IMG/VR virus record: IMGVR_UViG_3300022707_000474
Location: 1 to 29,064 of that record
Length of the DNA stretch: 29,064 bases
Origin: a virus
Direction: 5' to 3' (one strand)
In this document: piece after piece, positions 23,381 through 29,064 of the stretch
How the letters are laid out: the number at the start of each line of letters is the position of its first letter
How positions within the stretch are numbered: the stretch's first letter is position 1
Notes under the pieces: generated by a model
Seen by the model: only the letters and a program-made list of their open reading frames with translations
Told to the model about the DNA's origin: nothing
Databases searched by the model: none
Translations under genes and position numbers: made by a program

Positions 23381-24001
23381 ATGTCCCGGTTCATTAATCC
23401 TGTAACCCAGTACGGAGACAGTGCGCTAGATCCACTTATTGACGGAAAGCTGTTCTTTTTCGAGAGTGGCAGTGCAACTCTAAAAGACATTTTCAGCGAT
23501 GTTAATGAAAGCATTCCTTTAGCCAACCCCGTCATATTAACGGGAGACGGCAGCGTACCTAATATATTTTATAGCGGTTCGGCCAGAGTTAAACTGACTG
23601 ATCGTGACGAAGTACAGAGGTGGGACCGTGACCCTGTAGGCGGCGACTCAGGCGCTGGTAATAACTTCTCGGACTGGAATAACTTAACAATTTATTCAAT
23701 TCCTGATTATGTTATTGGCTCCGATTCAAACATTTATTGTTCTTTTATTAACAACAATCAGTCGAATGACCCGGTTTCAAGTCCCGCAGCCTGGGAGCAG
23801 GTAGAGTTTATAGGCATATTTAATTTAAATATAACCTACGCAATCAACGATATAGTGAAGGCTTCGGACGGTAATTTATACCGTAGTATTGCCGGTGGAA
23901 ACATTGGAAACGATCCGATTAGCACCGCAGACTGGACCGCAGCCGTTGATATAACAGGCACCGATTTAGCATTAACGCAAGCCACAGCATTATCATTTTA
24001 A
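23381..24001 (+). CDS. Short tail-spike/adaptor with carbohydrate-binding-like repeats, 206 aa
   Basis: The first 90 residues resemble the head-binding domain of podovirus spikes: FINPVTQYGDSALDPLIDGKL, a FFESGS strand, an ANPVILTGDGSVPNIFYSG strand pair and a DRDEVQRWDRD segment. Two repeats follow (about 97-130 and 145-180), each with WNNLTIYSIPDYV-like or ITYAINDIVKASDGNLYRS strands and a closing W (PAAW, TADW). These resemble ChiC-type carbohydrate-binding modules. It lacks a long beta-helix and enzyme motif. It probably anchors fibres or binds surface sugars. The start codon directly follows the 31-aa gene. Confidence 0.7.
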   Translation: MSRFINPVTQYGDSALDPLIDGKLFFFESGSATLKDIFSDVNESIPLANPVILTGDGSVPNIFYSGSARVKLTDRDEVQRWDRDPVGGDSGAGNNFSDWNNLTIYSIPDYVIGSDSNIYCSFINNNQSNDPVSSPAAWEQVEFIGIFNLNITYAINDIVKASDGNLYRSIAGGNIGNDPISTADWTAAVDITGTDLALTQATALSF

Positions 24002-24010
24002 GGAACCATT

Positions 24011-24424
24011 ATGGCTATTACTGACACAGCGGCATTTGCCCAATTTACACAAACAGGATTTGCAGAGGCGACGGCGGTATCCGTTATCTCAACAAGTACC
24101 CCAACGAATACAATCTTAATTGCAACAGCTGGGATAGATGGAGCGTTGCTGTCAAGTTTAACCGCGATGCCAAGAGCAACCGTGGGCGCTACAGCTCTTT
24201 ACTTTTTTGTGAGTAAAGACAGCGGCACGACTAAGTTGCTTGCTGACAGTGAGGTAATGGCGGTTCATACCGTGGCGGCAACAACAGAAATTCCTGAAAC
24301 GGTGTTTACTAATATTTCACAGTCTAAGCCTTTTCGATTGAATGCCGGCGACCAAGTTTACGTGAGTATTGGCGTGGCATTGACAGAAGGTATTGTATTT
24401 AAAGCCGAATGGACTGATTTCTAA
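24011..24424 (+). CDS. Tail-associated beta protein, 137 aa
   Basis: A small beta-rich protein of a type found in many phages near the tail fibre genes. The signature is NTILIATAGIDGALLSSLTAMPRATVGATALYFFVS with a later FRLNAGDQVYVSIGVAL. The strands and glycine turns suit a small virion decoration or fibre-tip domain. The function is unproven. The gap to the previous gene is 9 bases, with AAGGAACC as the ribosome site. Confidence 0.65.
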   Translation: MAITDTAAFAQFTQTGFAEATAVSVISTSTPTNTILIATAGIDGALLSSLTAMPRATVGATALYFFVSKDSGTTKLLADSEVMAVHTVAATTEIPETVFTNISQSKPFRLNAGDQVYVSIGVALTEGIVFKAEWTDF

Positions 24425-25344
24425 TGGTTGATCGCGCATTACCCAAATTAGGCCCAACATCAAGCGTTAATCAGCTTGCAGGCTTAGATAGTGGGATAAG
24501 TCCTAGAGGAGAGGCGTTATTTACCCTCCCCGGTACTTATGAATGGATAGTGCCTGAAGGTGTATTAAGTGTTAGCGCTGTTACTATTGGTGCGGGCTCA
24601 GCCTCTAATGTTTTTATCTCTGCCGGTGACGGTTGGGGCGGTGCGGGCGGTGGTCTAGCTTGGAAAAACAATATTTCTGTTTCTCCCGGTGAGATAATAA
24701 ATGTGCTTGTTGGTGAGGGAGGAAAAGGCTTAGCAGCGGCGTCTGTTACAGCTTCAATGAACGGTGGTCTAAGTCAGTTTAAAGATGCGGCTACCTGTCA
24801 GGCTACCGGAGGTACATTAGGCGCTTCAACCTCTACAGGTGGTACAAATACAGCCGGTGATGGTGGTGGTTCAGGTGGTGATGGTGTTGTCGATCTTGCT
24901 ATCGCAGGTAATGCAGGACTTAGTGGCAGTGGTGCTGGTGGCTATACTGGTGATGGTGGTGATGGAGTAATAGATGCTGCCGGGCCAAGTTCAGGTAATG
25001 CAGGAACCGGAGGTGGCGGTGGCTCTGGCGGTGTTTCTGGATTTGAGATGGGCGGGACTGGTGGTGGCGTTGGATTATATGGCGAAGGCGATAACGGCGC
25101 GGCAGGAACAGCCGATGCTACTGATGCTGGTGGCGGCGGTGGTGGTTCCGGCGGTGCTGATGGTGATGATGTAGTAGGAAATATTACAGGACTCAACAGG
25201 AACGGCGCACGTTACGGGGGAGCTGCTGGCGCTAGTGATGGCACAAGTTTTGGTGTTGTTGGAGATGGAGCCGATGGTGCAGTTAGAGTTATATGGGGTG
25301 AAGATAGATTCTTCCCTTCGACTAATGTAGGTAGAAGCGAATGA
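24424..25344 (+). CDS. Glycine-rich adhesin/receptor-binding protein, 306 aa
   Basis: The N-terminal part (about 36-70) has the pattern PGTYEWIVPEGVLSVSAVTIG. A Gly-rich region of more than 180 residues follows, with GGGG runs and only short spacers. The family, seen in phage fibre ends and tail tips, forms stacked polyglycine-type helices whose short loops bind the host receptor. The DNA is rich in GGTGGT repeats, so slippage can change the loops. The call as receptor-binding is inference from composition and from its place at the end of the tail genes. Confidence 0.72.
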   Translation: MVDRALPKLGPTSSVNQLAGLDSGISPRGEALFTLPGTYEWIVPEGVLSVSAVTIGAGSASNVFISAGDGWGGAGGGLAWKNNISVSPGEIINVLVGEGGKGLAAASVTASMNGGLSQFKDAATCQATGGTLGASTSTGGTNTAGDGGGSGGDGVVDLAIAGNAGLSGSGAGGYTGDGGDGVIDAAGPSSGNAGTGGGGGSGGVSGFEMGGTGGGVGLYGEGDNGAAGTADATDAGGGGGGSGGADGDDVVGNITGLNRNGARYGGAAGASDGTSFGVVGDGADGAVRVIWGEDRFFPSTNVGRSE

Positions 25345-25901
25345 TACGAGTTGAGATTAATACTTTAGTAGCGGATAGAACGCCCGTACCCAAGGACATT
25401 AGAGGTATTGGTGACGACACACTACAAAACTTGCAGTCGAAAGGCCCGAAACCTGTACGTTATCCAGGCTTTGAATGGTGGCCCGAGAATATCAATTTAC
25501 CTACATTTAACTCTGATACTCACAAACAAGGCTCTGAAATACTCACTGTAGACGAACCGGCAAAGACTGTTGATGTAACTTATAATGTTGATGCTTTGGA
25601 CGCTGGAGAGTTAGCGGATGTATTGGCTGATAGAAAGCGAGCTAAAATTAAACTATTGAAAGCTGAAGGGTTGTCGAGAGTACATGCACTATTCCCTGCT
25701 ATTGCCACATGGGATGAGATAATGCTAGTTAAAGAGAGCTGGCTATCTATTGCATCTGCGGCAAGAAATCCCACGCCTAAGTTTTTATCTCTTATAAATA
25801 TATTTGTGGCAGGGTCAGACGCCGCAGATGCTATTAATGCGATGACAAATGTTAACGCGATAGATGCTTACAACGTAACGACCGATCCAGTGTGGCCATA
25901 A
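25341..25901 (+). CDS. Tail-fibre assembly-like protein, 186 aa
   Basis: A soluble protein overlapping the adhesin gene by ATGA. The first half has aromatic beta segments (RYPGFEWWPENINLPTFN) and the second is helical (DALDAGELADVLADRKRAKIK). Proteins of this shape, with an N-terminal part around a W-rich strand and a helical end, often follow fibre genes and may act as fibre chaperones. No firm family is recognised. It ends the virion part of the operon. Confidence 0.5.
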   Translation: MIRVEINTLVADRTPVPKDIRGIGDDTLQNLQSKGPKPVRYPGFEWWPENINLPTFNSDTHKQGSEILTVDEPAKTVDVTYNVDALDAGELADVLADRKRAKIKLLKAEGLSRVHALFPAIATWDEIMLVKESWLSIASAARNPTPKFLSLINIFVAGSDAADAINAMTNVNAIDAYNVTTDPVWP

Positions 25902-26116
25902 TGAAACCCTTAATACTCGCTTTAATCCTCTCATTAACATCGTGCGCGGAATTCCAAGCGATTAAGTCTGCTATAGGCTCATACGGAGCCGATGGTAGCG
26001 ATGAAGTCCTAGACACAGCCATTTGGACTATATGCAACGCAAGTCCTGTAGGAGCGCATAAGAGGCGTTTTAAGACCGATGATGAAATAGCAGCTGTTAA
26101 GGTTATTTGCGAGTGA
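25901..26116 (+). CDS. Small lipoprotein, 71 aa (possible outer-membrane spanin)
   Basis: From ATG 25901 the protein begins MKPLILALILSLTSCAEF, a clear type II signal with lipobox LTSC, so it should be lipid-anchored after cleavage at Cys15. The mature part is about 57 residues with two cysteines (near 44 and 70). This is the size of Rz1-type outer-membrane spanins, but it is not nested in an Rz-like gene as usual. The ATG overlaps the preceding TAA. Confidence 0.65.
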   Translation: MKPLILALILSLTSCAEFQAIKSAIGSYGADGSDEVLDTAIWTICNASPVGAHKRRFKTDDEIAAVKVICE

Positions 26117-26505
26117 AATTTGAGACTAAGCTAAAAGTAGAGTCCGTACAGGGTAAAACAGAATGGGTTTTGCTCAATGCTTTAGTATTCATTACGAAAG
26201 ATGGTAGAAAGTTCAGGGCGAAGAGAGGGGCGAATACAGACCTCTTTAGTATCCCCGGACTATTAAGAAGCTTTTTATTTCGGGCCAGAAAGTACGCAGA
26301 GGCAGCGGTATTGCACGATGGCGGTTATAGAGGTGTTTTAGAGGAGTTTATTGACAATGAGTGGGTACCTGCTTCACTTACAAGAGCTTATGTCGATGAA
26401 TATTTATTACGCGATCCTTTAGAATGTTTGGGCGCTCCATCCTCTTTACAAAGAGCGTTGTATTGGGGTGTTCGAATAGGCGGAAGAGGGAGTTTTAAAG
26501 CATGA
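26113..26505 (+). CDS. DUF1353 family protein, 130 aa
   Basis: Start at GTG 26113, which overlaps the lipoprotein stop as GTGA. The protein shows the DUF1353 marks: a KGANTD-like part (RGANTDLFSIPGLLRSF; relatives read TDxxSxP), then AAVLHDGGYRG with the conserved His-Asp (about residues 68-69), and a closing basic helix. The family is common in phage lysis and tail regions; its His/Asp residues hint at a metal hydrolase, which is unproven. Confidence 0.82.
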   Translation: MKFETKLKVESVQGKTEWVLLNALVFITKDGRKFRAKRGANTDLFSIPGLLRSFLFRARKYAEAAVLHDGGYRGVLEEFIDNEWVPASLTRAYVDEYLLRDPLECLGAPSSLQRALYWGVRIGGRGSFKA

Positions 26506-26795
26506 ACATCGACAGAAAGTTTATAAGCTGGGTCGCAGGACTTCCCATAGTGATTGGAGGTGTATTAGCCACGGCTGAAGATCGATGGAACCAGCAGCAG
26601 CAAGTAGAAGCCGCTAAGAAGGCTGGCAACGGTACGGCATATCTGATGTACGCTACAGTGGTAAACGGGCTGAATCGCAACGTAAGAAGGCTTACGCTGA
26701 AAGAAACCAAGACTCCCGAAGATAAACTTAATATTAAAGAAATGGAGCAGGAGATTAAGGATATTAAAGAGCATCAGAAGGGATTGCTTGAATGA
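26502..26795 (+). CDS. One-TM coiled-coil protein, 97 aa (possible inner-membrane spanin)
   Basis: The N-terminus has one hydrophobic segment (about residues 8-24, WVAGLPIVIGGVLATA). A long charged, mostly helical part follows, ending in EMEQEIKDIKEHQKGLL, which could form a coiled coil. This is the i-spanin layout (Rz-like), and the partner could be the lipoprotein upstream. The middle contains a YLMYATVVNGLNRNVRRLT stretch. No family is recognised by sequence. ATGA overlap with the DUF1353 gene. Confidence 0.5.
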   Translation: MNIDRKFISWVAGLPIVIGGVLATAEDRWNQQQQVEAAKKAGNGTAYLMYATVVNGLNRNVRRLTLKETKTPEDKLNIKEMEQEIKDIKEHQKGLLE

Positions 26796-27220
26796 TCGTT
26801 AATCAACTGAGAACTTATAAAGAAGATTGTACTGAATCAGACCTCTATATTAACGGATTGCAATACTGTTATGTCTTGGAAGATGTAGGCAGACCCCACG
26901 GAGTTAAAATTAACAGAGAAACCTGTATCCCAGAAGGCCACTACAAGGCCGTAATAACCCGTAGTAATCGATTTAAGAAGGATATGATCTTACTCTACAA
27001 CCAGGAAGATATGTCCGTAGAGCGCTTTGGAGTACGTTTCACAGGTATTAGAGTACATGGTGGGAATAACACCGAACACACAGCCGGATGTCCTTTAGTC
27101 GGATTTAAACGATCAGAAGGGAAAGTGTACAATAGTGCGAGTGACAAGTTACGAGAACGAGTTCAGTCAGCGATAGACGCTGGTGAAACCATCGATTGGA
27201 TTATTACAGAGGAATTATAA
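26792..27220 (+). CDS. DUF5675 protein with L,D-transpeptidase-like motif, 142 aa
   Basis: The protein shows the DUF5675 pattern: an LxTxKEDCTESDLYINGLQ start, CYVLEDVGRP, ETCIPEGHYKAVITRS and FTGIRVHGGNNTEHTAGCPL. The last stretch, His89-Gly90 with a Cys100 eleven residues after the His (preceded by His96, Gly99), resembles the HG-x(n)-GC active site of YkuD L,D-transpeptidases. Peptidoglycan processing is inferred, not known. It lies in the lysis part of the operon, where no classic endolysin is seen. The ATG overlaps the preceding stop. Confidence 0.72.
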   Translation: MIVNQLRTYKEDCTESDLYINGLQYCYVLEDVGRPHGVKINRETCIPEGHYKAVITRSNRFKKDMILLYNQEDMSVERFGVRFTGIRVHGGNNTEHTAGCPLVGFKRSEGKVYNSASDKLRERVQSAIDAGETIDWIITEEL

Positions 27221-27339
27221 TGGTCGGCATACTTAAAACCATAGCAAGGCGTAAGCCAAAGAAAGCCAAGAAATCGGCCAAGAAATCAAGTCACAAGTCG
27301 GGTCACAAATCGAGCCATAAAAAATCTCGGAAGACTTAA
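27220..27339 (+). CDS. Lys/Ser/His-rich basic peptide, 39 aa
   Basis: An ATG overlapping the DUF5675 stop (TAATG) opens a 39-residue frame that, after MVGILKTIARR, consists almost only of Lys, Ser and His with KK and SHKSGHK repeats. Charge is very high. It may bind nucleic acid or the membrane. The fit to both neighbours (stop, one base, next ATG) supports it as a real gene. Confidence 0.55.
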   Translation: MVGILKTIARRKPKKAKKSAKKSSHKSGHKSSHKKSRKT

Positions 27340-27340
27340 T

Positions 27341-27832
27341 ATGAACGAAATTTATCTAACCTTGTTAGGACTTGTTTTCATTGCTCTGGCTGGATGGCGC
27401 AATAGTGTACCGGCGGTATTGTTTGGCCTTCTAATGTTTGGTCATGCTATTTTCTTAGGTGATTTGGCACAATCCGATCCTATGACTTACTTATTCACCG
27501 CAGGGATAGCGTCTACTTTAGCGATGGCTGGTTGTTATGCATTCAGAACAAGTTTGCATGATGTAATTGCTTTCAGAATGGCGGCTATTGGAGCAGCGTG
27601 TTTGTTAGTGAATATCATTGGTATTATTTTTTGGTTAATGGATAGCCCAATGGGGGGTTTTAATTATGTATTTGCCGCGATTCTGCTGGCAAGCATCGTC
27701 GTCATCTTAAAAGGGGGCAAGGATGGACTGGGAAAAGGTGGAAGGAACCCTGTGGGTACTCATGCTCGTAATGCCACTGATAAAGTTTCTAATCGTGTGG
27801 TGGGACTGGAAAATAAAGAAGCAATTAAATGA
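27341..27832 (+). CDS. Polytopic membrane protein, 163 aa (holin candidate)
   Basis: Four or five hydrophobic helices are visible (about residues 3-20, 22-42, 49-68, 78-98, 103-123). A polar, Gly/Lys-rich tail of about 40 residues follows. The start context is GGAAG 8 bases before the ATG. Its place next to lysis-type genes makes it a holin or antiholin candidate, though it is longer than most. The stop overlaps the next gene's ATG as ATGA. No family is recognised with confidence. Confidence 0.55.
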   Translation: MNEIYLTLLGLVFIALAGWRNSVPAVLFGLLMFGHAIFLGDLAQSDPMTYLFTAGIASTLAMAGCYAFRTSLHDVIAFRMAAIGAACLLVNIIGIIFWLMDSPMGGFNYVFAAILLASIVVILKGGKDGLGKGGRNPVGTHARNATDKVSNRVVGLENKEAIK

Positions 27833-27947
27833 TCGAAGAACTGAAGAAGAAGATTTTGTCAGACCCGAATGTGCCCGATGTAGTTCCAGGGGTATTGGGT
27901 GTGAGCGTGGGCACAGCCGGTGCAGCCGATTTGACAGGGATGATTGA
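27723..27947 (+). CDS. Possible overlapping small TM gene, 74 aa
   Basis: In a third frame, ATG 27723 follows an unusually strong purine-rich ribosome site (AAAAGGGGGCAAGG). It encodes MDWEKVEGTLWVLMLVMPLI and more hydrophobic residues ending in WWDWKIKKQLND: a clear membrane helix with charged flanks. The rest (from residue about 38) is Cys/Arg-rich and looks like a frame shadow. The overlap with two other genes makes the whole ORF doubtful, but the first 37 codons look real. Confidence 0.4.
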   Translation: MDWEKVEGTLWVLMLVMPLIKFLIVWWDWKIKKQLNDRRTEEEDFVRPECARCSSRGIGCERGHSRCSRFDRDD

Positions 27948-28128
27948 TTTATTCGCCAATACATTTTCAACCCTCCTGACTTTATCCGCTCTAGTCGTAA
28001 CGATATTAACCGGAATCAATGCGTGGTACAGAAATAAACAGATCAAAATCAAGACGGCTAGGGATCAATTGGAGCTTGAAAAGGCTCGTTTGGAGCTTGA
28101 ACAACTACGCAAGACATATAAGGCTTAA
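27829..28128 (+). CDS. One-TM protein with coiled coil, 99 aa (holin/antiholin candidate)
   Basis: The protein starts MIEELKKKILSD, continues with an Ala/Gly/Val part, one membrane helix (about 48-65, TLLTLSALVVTILTGINAWY), then a Lys/Glu/Leu-rich coiled coil (RDQLELEKARLELEQLRKTY). The layout resembles class III holins or i-spanins. The ATG overlaps the preceding stop. It is the last rightward gene; its 3' end is overlapped on the other strand by a small ORF. Confidence 0.55.
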   Translation: MIEELKKKILSDPNVPDVVPGVLGVSVGTAGAADLTGMIDLFANTFSTLLTLSALVVTILTGINAWYRNKQIKIKTARDQLELEKARLELEQLRKTYKA

Positions 28129-28231
28129 AGAGATTAAACGTATACGTCACTACTCCAAGCGTTAATACACAAAAAAGAAGACTCAAGGTTACTTTCTGTC
28201 CAAAGGTTTCATTTTCCTTTTCACTGTTCAT
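28058..28231 (-). CDS. 57-aa single-TM protein, antisense overlap at 3' end
   Basis: On the minus strand, ATG 28231 overlaps the stop of the protease-like gene (ATGA), with GAGGT 6 bases upstream. It encodes a polar start (MNSEKENETFGQK), one membrane helix (VTLSLLFCVLTLGVVTYTF) and a Pro-rich tail. It shares 71 bases with the end of the rightward gene at 27829-28128. The start signal and the helix support it; the overlap means the last residues are less sure. Confidence 0.5.
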   Translation of the reverse strand: MNSEKENETFGQKVTLSLLFCVLTLGVVTYTFNLFKPYMSCVVVQAPNEPFQAPIDP

Positions 28232-28665
28232 TTTAATACCTCATTAAACGTATAAGATTGAATCCTTCCGCCTGTATGAACATTTCTTTTGCAAGCTATT
28301 TTGACGGCTTCTACAGCAGTAGCTCCAGCGTCCATAGCCCCTAAAGCTATTTCCCATCCGCTACCTTCAGTGACAAGCCCTGGATTTTTTTGTATGGTGG
28401 AGTACTCGAATAATAGATCCCAGCATTTCCCGGCGCGATCTATACAGACTAGAGATGCCTTCCCTTCCGGCATGTCTCCTTTTTCCCCAGCCCTTACCCA
28501 TCTTAAAGCTTTTTGGATATCACCTACAGATCCGGCAGCGGCAACAGCAACAAATCGACCAACCCTCAAAAATAGTTTTTTTGTTGTATTATTAGTAACT
28601 GTATCTCCACAGCACCTTCTACTATCCACGGCTAAAGTCTTTCCATCCCAAGCTATTGTTGTCAT
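28228..28665 (-). CDS. HslV/proteasome-like Ntn hydrolase, 145 aa
   Basis: After Met1 the sequence is TTIAWDGKTLAVDSRR, the opening of HslV and proteasome beta subunits: Thr2 as nucleophile, Asp14 in the AVDSR strand and Lys30 in the NNTTKKL segment match the HslV Thr1/Asp17/Lys33 triad. The glycine turn AAAGSVGD (about 42-49) matches HslV GFAGGTAD, and WEIALGAMDAG plus TAVEAVKIACKRN match its last helices. The length (145) is shorter than HslV (about 175). Met1 should be removed, as Thr is small. It probably forms a ring protease or a related enzyme; the partner unfoldase is not seen. The gene overlaps the next TM gene by ATGA. Confidence 0.82.
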   Translation of the reverse strand: MTTIAWDGKTLAVDSRRCCGDTVTNNTTKKLFLRVGRFVAVAAAGSVGDIQKALRWVRAGEKGDMPEGKASLVCIDRAGKCWDLLFEYSTIQKNPGLVTEGSGWEIALGAMDAGATAVEAVKIACKRNVHTGGRIQSYTFNEVLK

Positions 28666-28666
28666 A

Positions 28667-28891
28667 TCACTCTTCTCCTATAACAGTAATCTTACAATCA
28701 TCATTTAATGTTATTACACCGTCAATATTGCTTTTAACTGTGCAGGCGAGCATTACGGTTCTGGTTGATTCTATTGGTTCTGAATAAGTGTGTTTATCTG
28801 AAATAGTCACCAATATCACTAAAATAAGAAGCGCAATAAGGAATATCCCGATTGCCTGCAATACAAAATTTATCATCTTATTTGGCCGCAT
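28667..28891 (-). CDS. Small membrane protein, 74 aa
   Basis: The N-terminus has a positive start (MRPNK) and a strong hydrophobic helix (INFVLQAIGIFLIALLILVI); the rest is a small polar, beta-like domain with two cysteines (LACTVKSN and NDDCKITVIGEE), probably periplasmic. ATG 28876 (MINFV) could also be the start, as it follows the upstream stop directly. Gap of one base to the protease-like gene. The family is not recognised. Confidence 0.6.
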   Translation of the reverse strand: MRPNKMINFVLQAIGIFLIALLILVILVTISDKHTYSEPIESTRTVMLACTVKSNIDGVITLNDDCKITVIGEE

Positions 28892-29063
28892 ACTTTTTAG
28901 CTATAACCACCCTGTCTGGACATTCACACCGAGGAATTCCATGACGTTTTAATATACTACTCATTGTCTCGCGACATATTTCAAACTTCTCCGCTACAGA
29001 CCCCATCTGCGCCATTTTCCTGGCTTTTGAGTATTTTTCTTTAAGCTCCCAAAGCTCTGCAAC
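28878..29063 (-). CDS. HTH DNA-binding protein, 5' end outside window
   Basis: The frame is open to the window edge and ends at 28878. The visible 61 residues are helical and basic: KEKYSKARKMAQMGSVAEKF, EICRETMSSILKRHGI and a tail with CECPDR. The pattern MGSVAEKFEICRETMSSILKRHG is a helix-turn-helix of the type that reads DNA with its second helix. It is the first visible gene of the leftward right-end operon and may regulate it. The remainder lies outside the window. Confidence 0.6.
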   Translation of the reverse strand, partial: VAELWELKEKYSKARKMAQMGSVAEKFEICRETMSSILKRHGIPRCECPDRVVIAKKYAAK

Positions 29064-29064
29064 G

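Noticed and set aside
24942-25196. 84-aa proline-rich minus-strand ORF
   Set aside because: It is the reverse of the glycine-codon repeats of the adhesin, which give proline in antisense.
24424-25344. Diversity-generating retroelement target in the adhesin
   Set aside because: No reverse transcriptase or template repeat is seen in the window; the repeats are simple glycine codons.
28289-28708. 139-aa rightward ORF
   Set aside because: It is antisense to the protease-like gene, whose catalytic residues and family pattern decide the strand.
1-29064. CRISPR array, insertion sequence, integrase or attachment site
   Set aside because: No spaced direct repeats of CRISPR type, no transposase or recombinase motifs and no tRNA-end duplication of the tRNA-Cys were seen.

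Overview
The window is a piece of a tailed-phage genome (free phage or prophage; no integrase or attachment site is visible) with a P22-like short-tailed (podovirus) virion. The support is the order portal, scaffold, P22-type coat, gp4-like tail accessory factor, gp10-like packaged-DNA stabiliser, and large ejection-type proteins. Tight ATGA/TAATG gene junctions, Shine-Dalgarno sites, sigma70-like promoters and lipoprotein and spanin-like lysis genes point to a Gram-negative host. A gammaproteobacterium is my guess only; nothing in the window names the host.

Layout. (1) 1-3141, rightward: a truncated end of the large terminase, the portal, a 60-aa protein and a strong intrinsic terminator. 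(2) 3156-11170: an accessory block of about 8 kb that splits the portal from the scaffold/coat genes. It holds a leftward HNH endonuclease, a rightward train of small unknown genes (3688-6189) whose junctions carry a repeated TGTAC leader, and a leftward operon (8481-6192) with an RHH regulator, a membrane protein, a DUF5131 (Gp37/Gp68) protein, a tRNA-Cys and zinc-ribbon proteins including a Lar-like one. It then has three small rightward genes (8567-9164) and a second leftward operon (11170-9157) beginning with a small HTH-like gene. (3) 11249-25901, rightward: scaffold, coat (frameshifted as read), gp4-like, a spike-like protein, gp10-like, a GNAT acetyltransferase, four probable ejection proteins, a short tail-adaptor protein with carbohydrate-binding-like repeats, and a glycine-rich adhesin. 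(4) 25901-28128, rightward: a lysis-type cassette with a lipoprotein, DUF1353, a one-TM coiled-coil protein, DUF5675 with an L,D-transpeptidase-like motif, a Lys-rich peptide and two or three small membrane proteins as holin candidates. (5) 29063-28058, leftward: an HTH protein cut by the window edge, two small membrane proteins and an HslV/proteasome-like Ntn hydrolase.

The right-hand genes form one late transcription unit: capsid assembly, neck closure, ejection machinery, host attachment, then lysis. The accessory block has its own promoters on both strands and is bounded by a terminator on the left and a divergent promoter region on the right, so it can be expressed apart from the virion genes.

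Two essential virion genes look damaged as written: the large terminase lacks its ATPase part, and the coat gene needs a frame change near 12293. Either this is a decaying prophage, or the sequence carries local assembly errors. Function calls rest on recognising protein families by eye; no database search was run.
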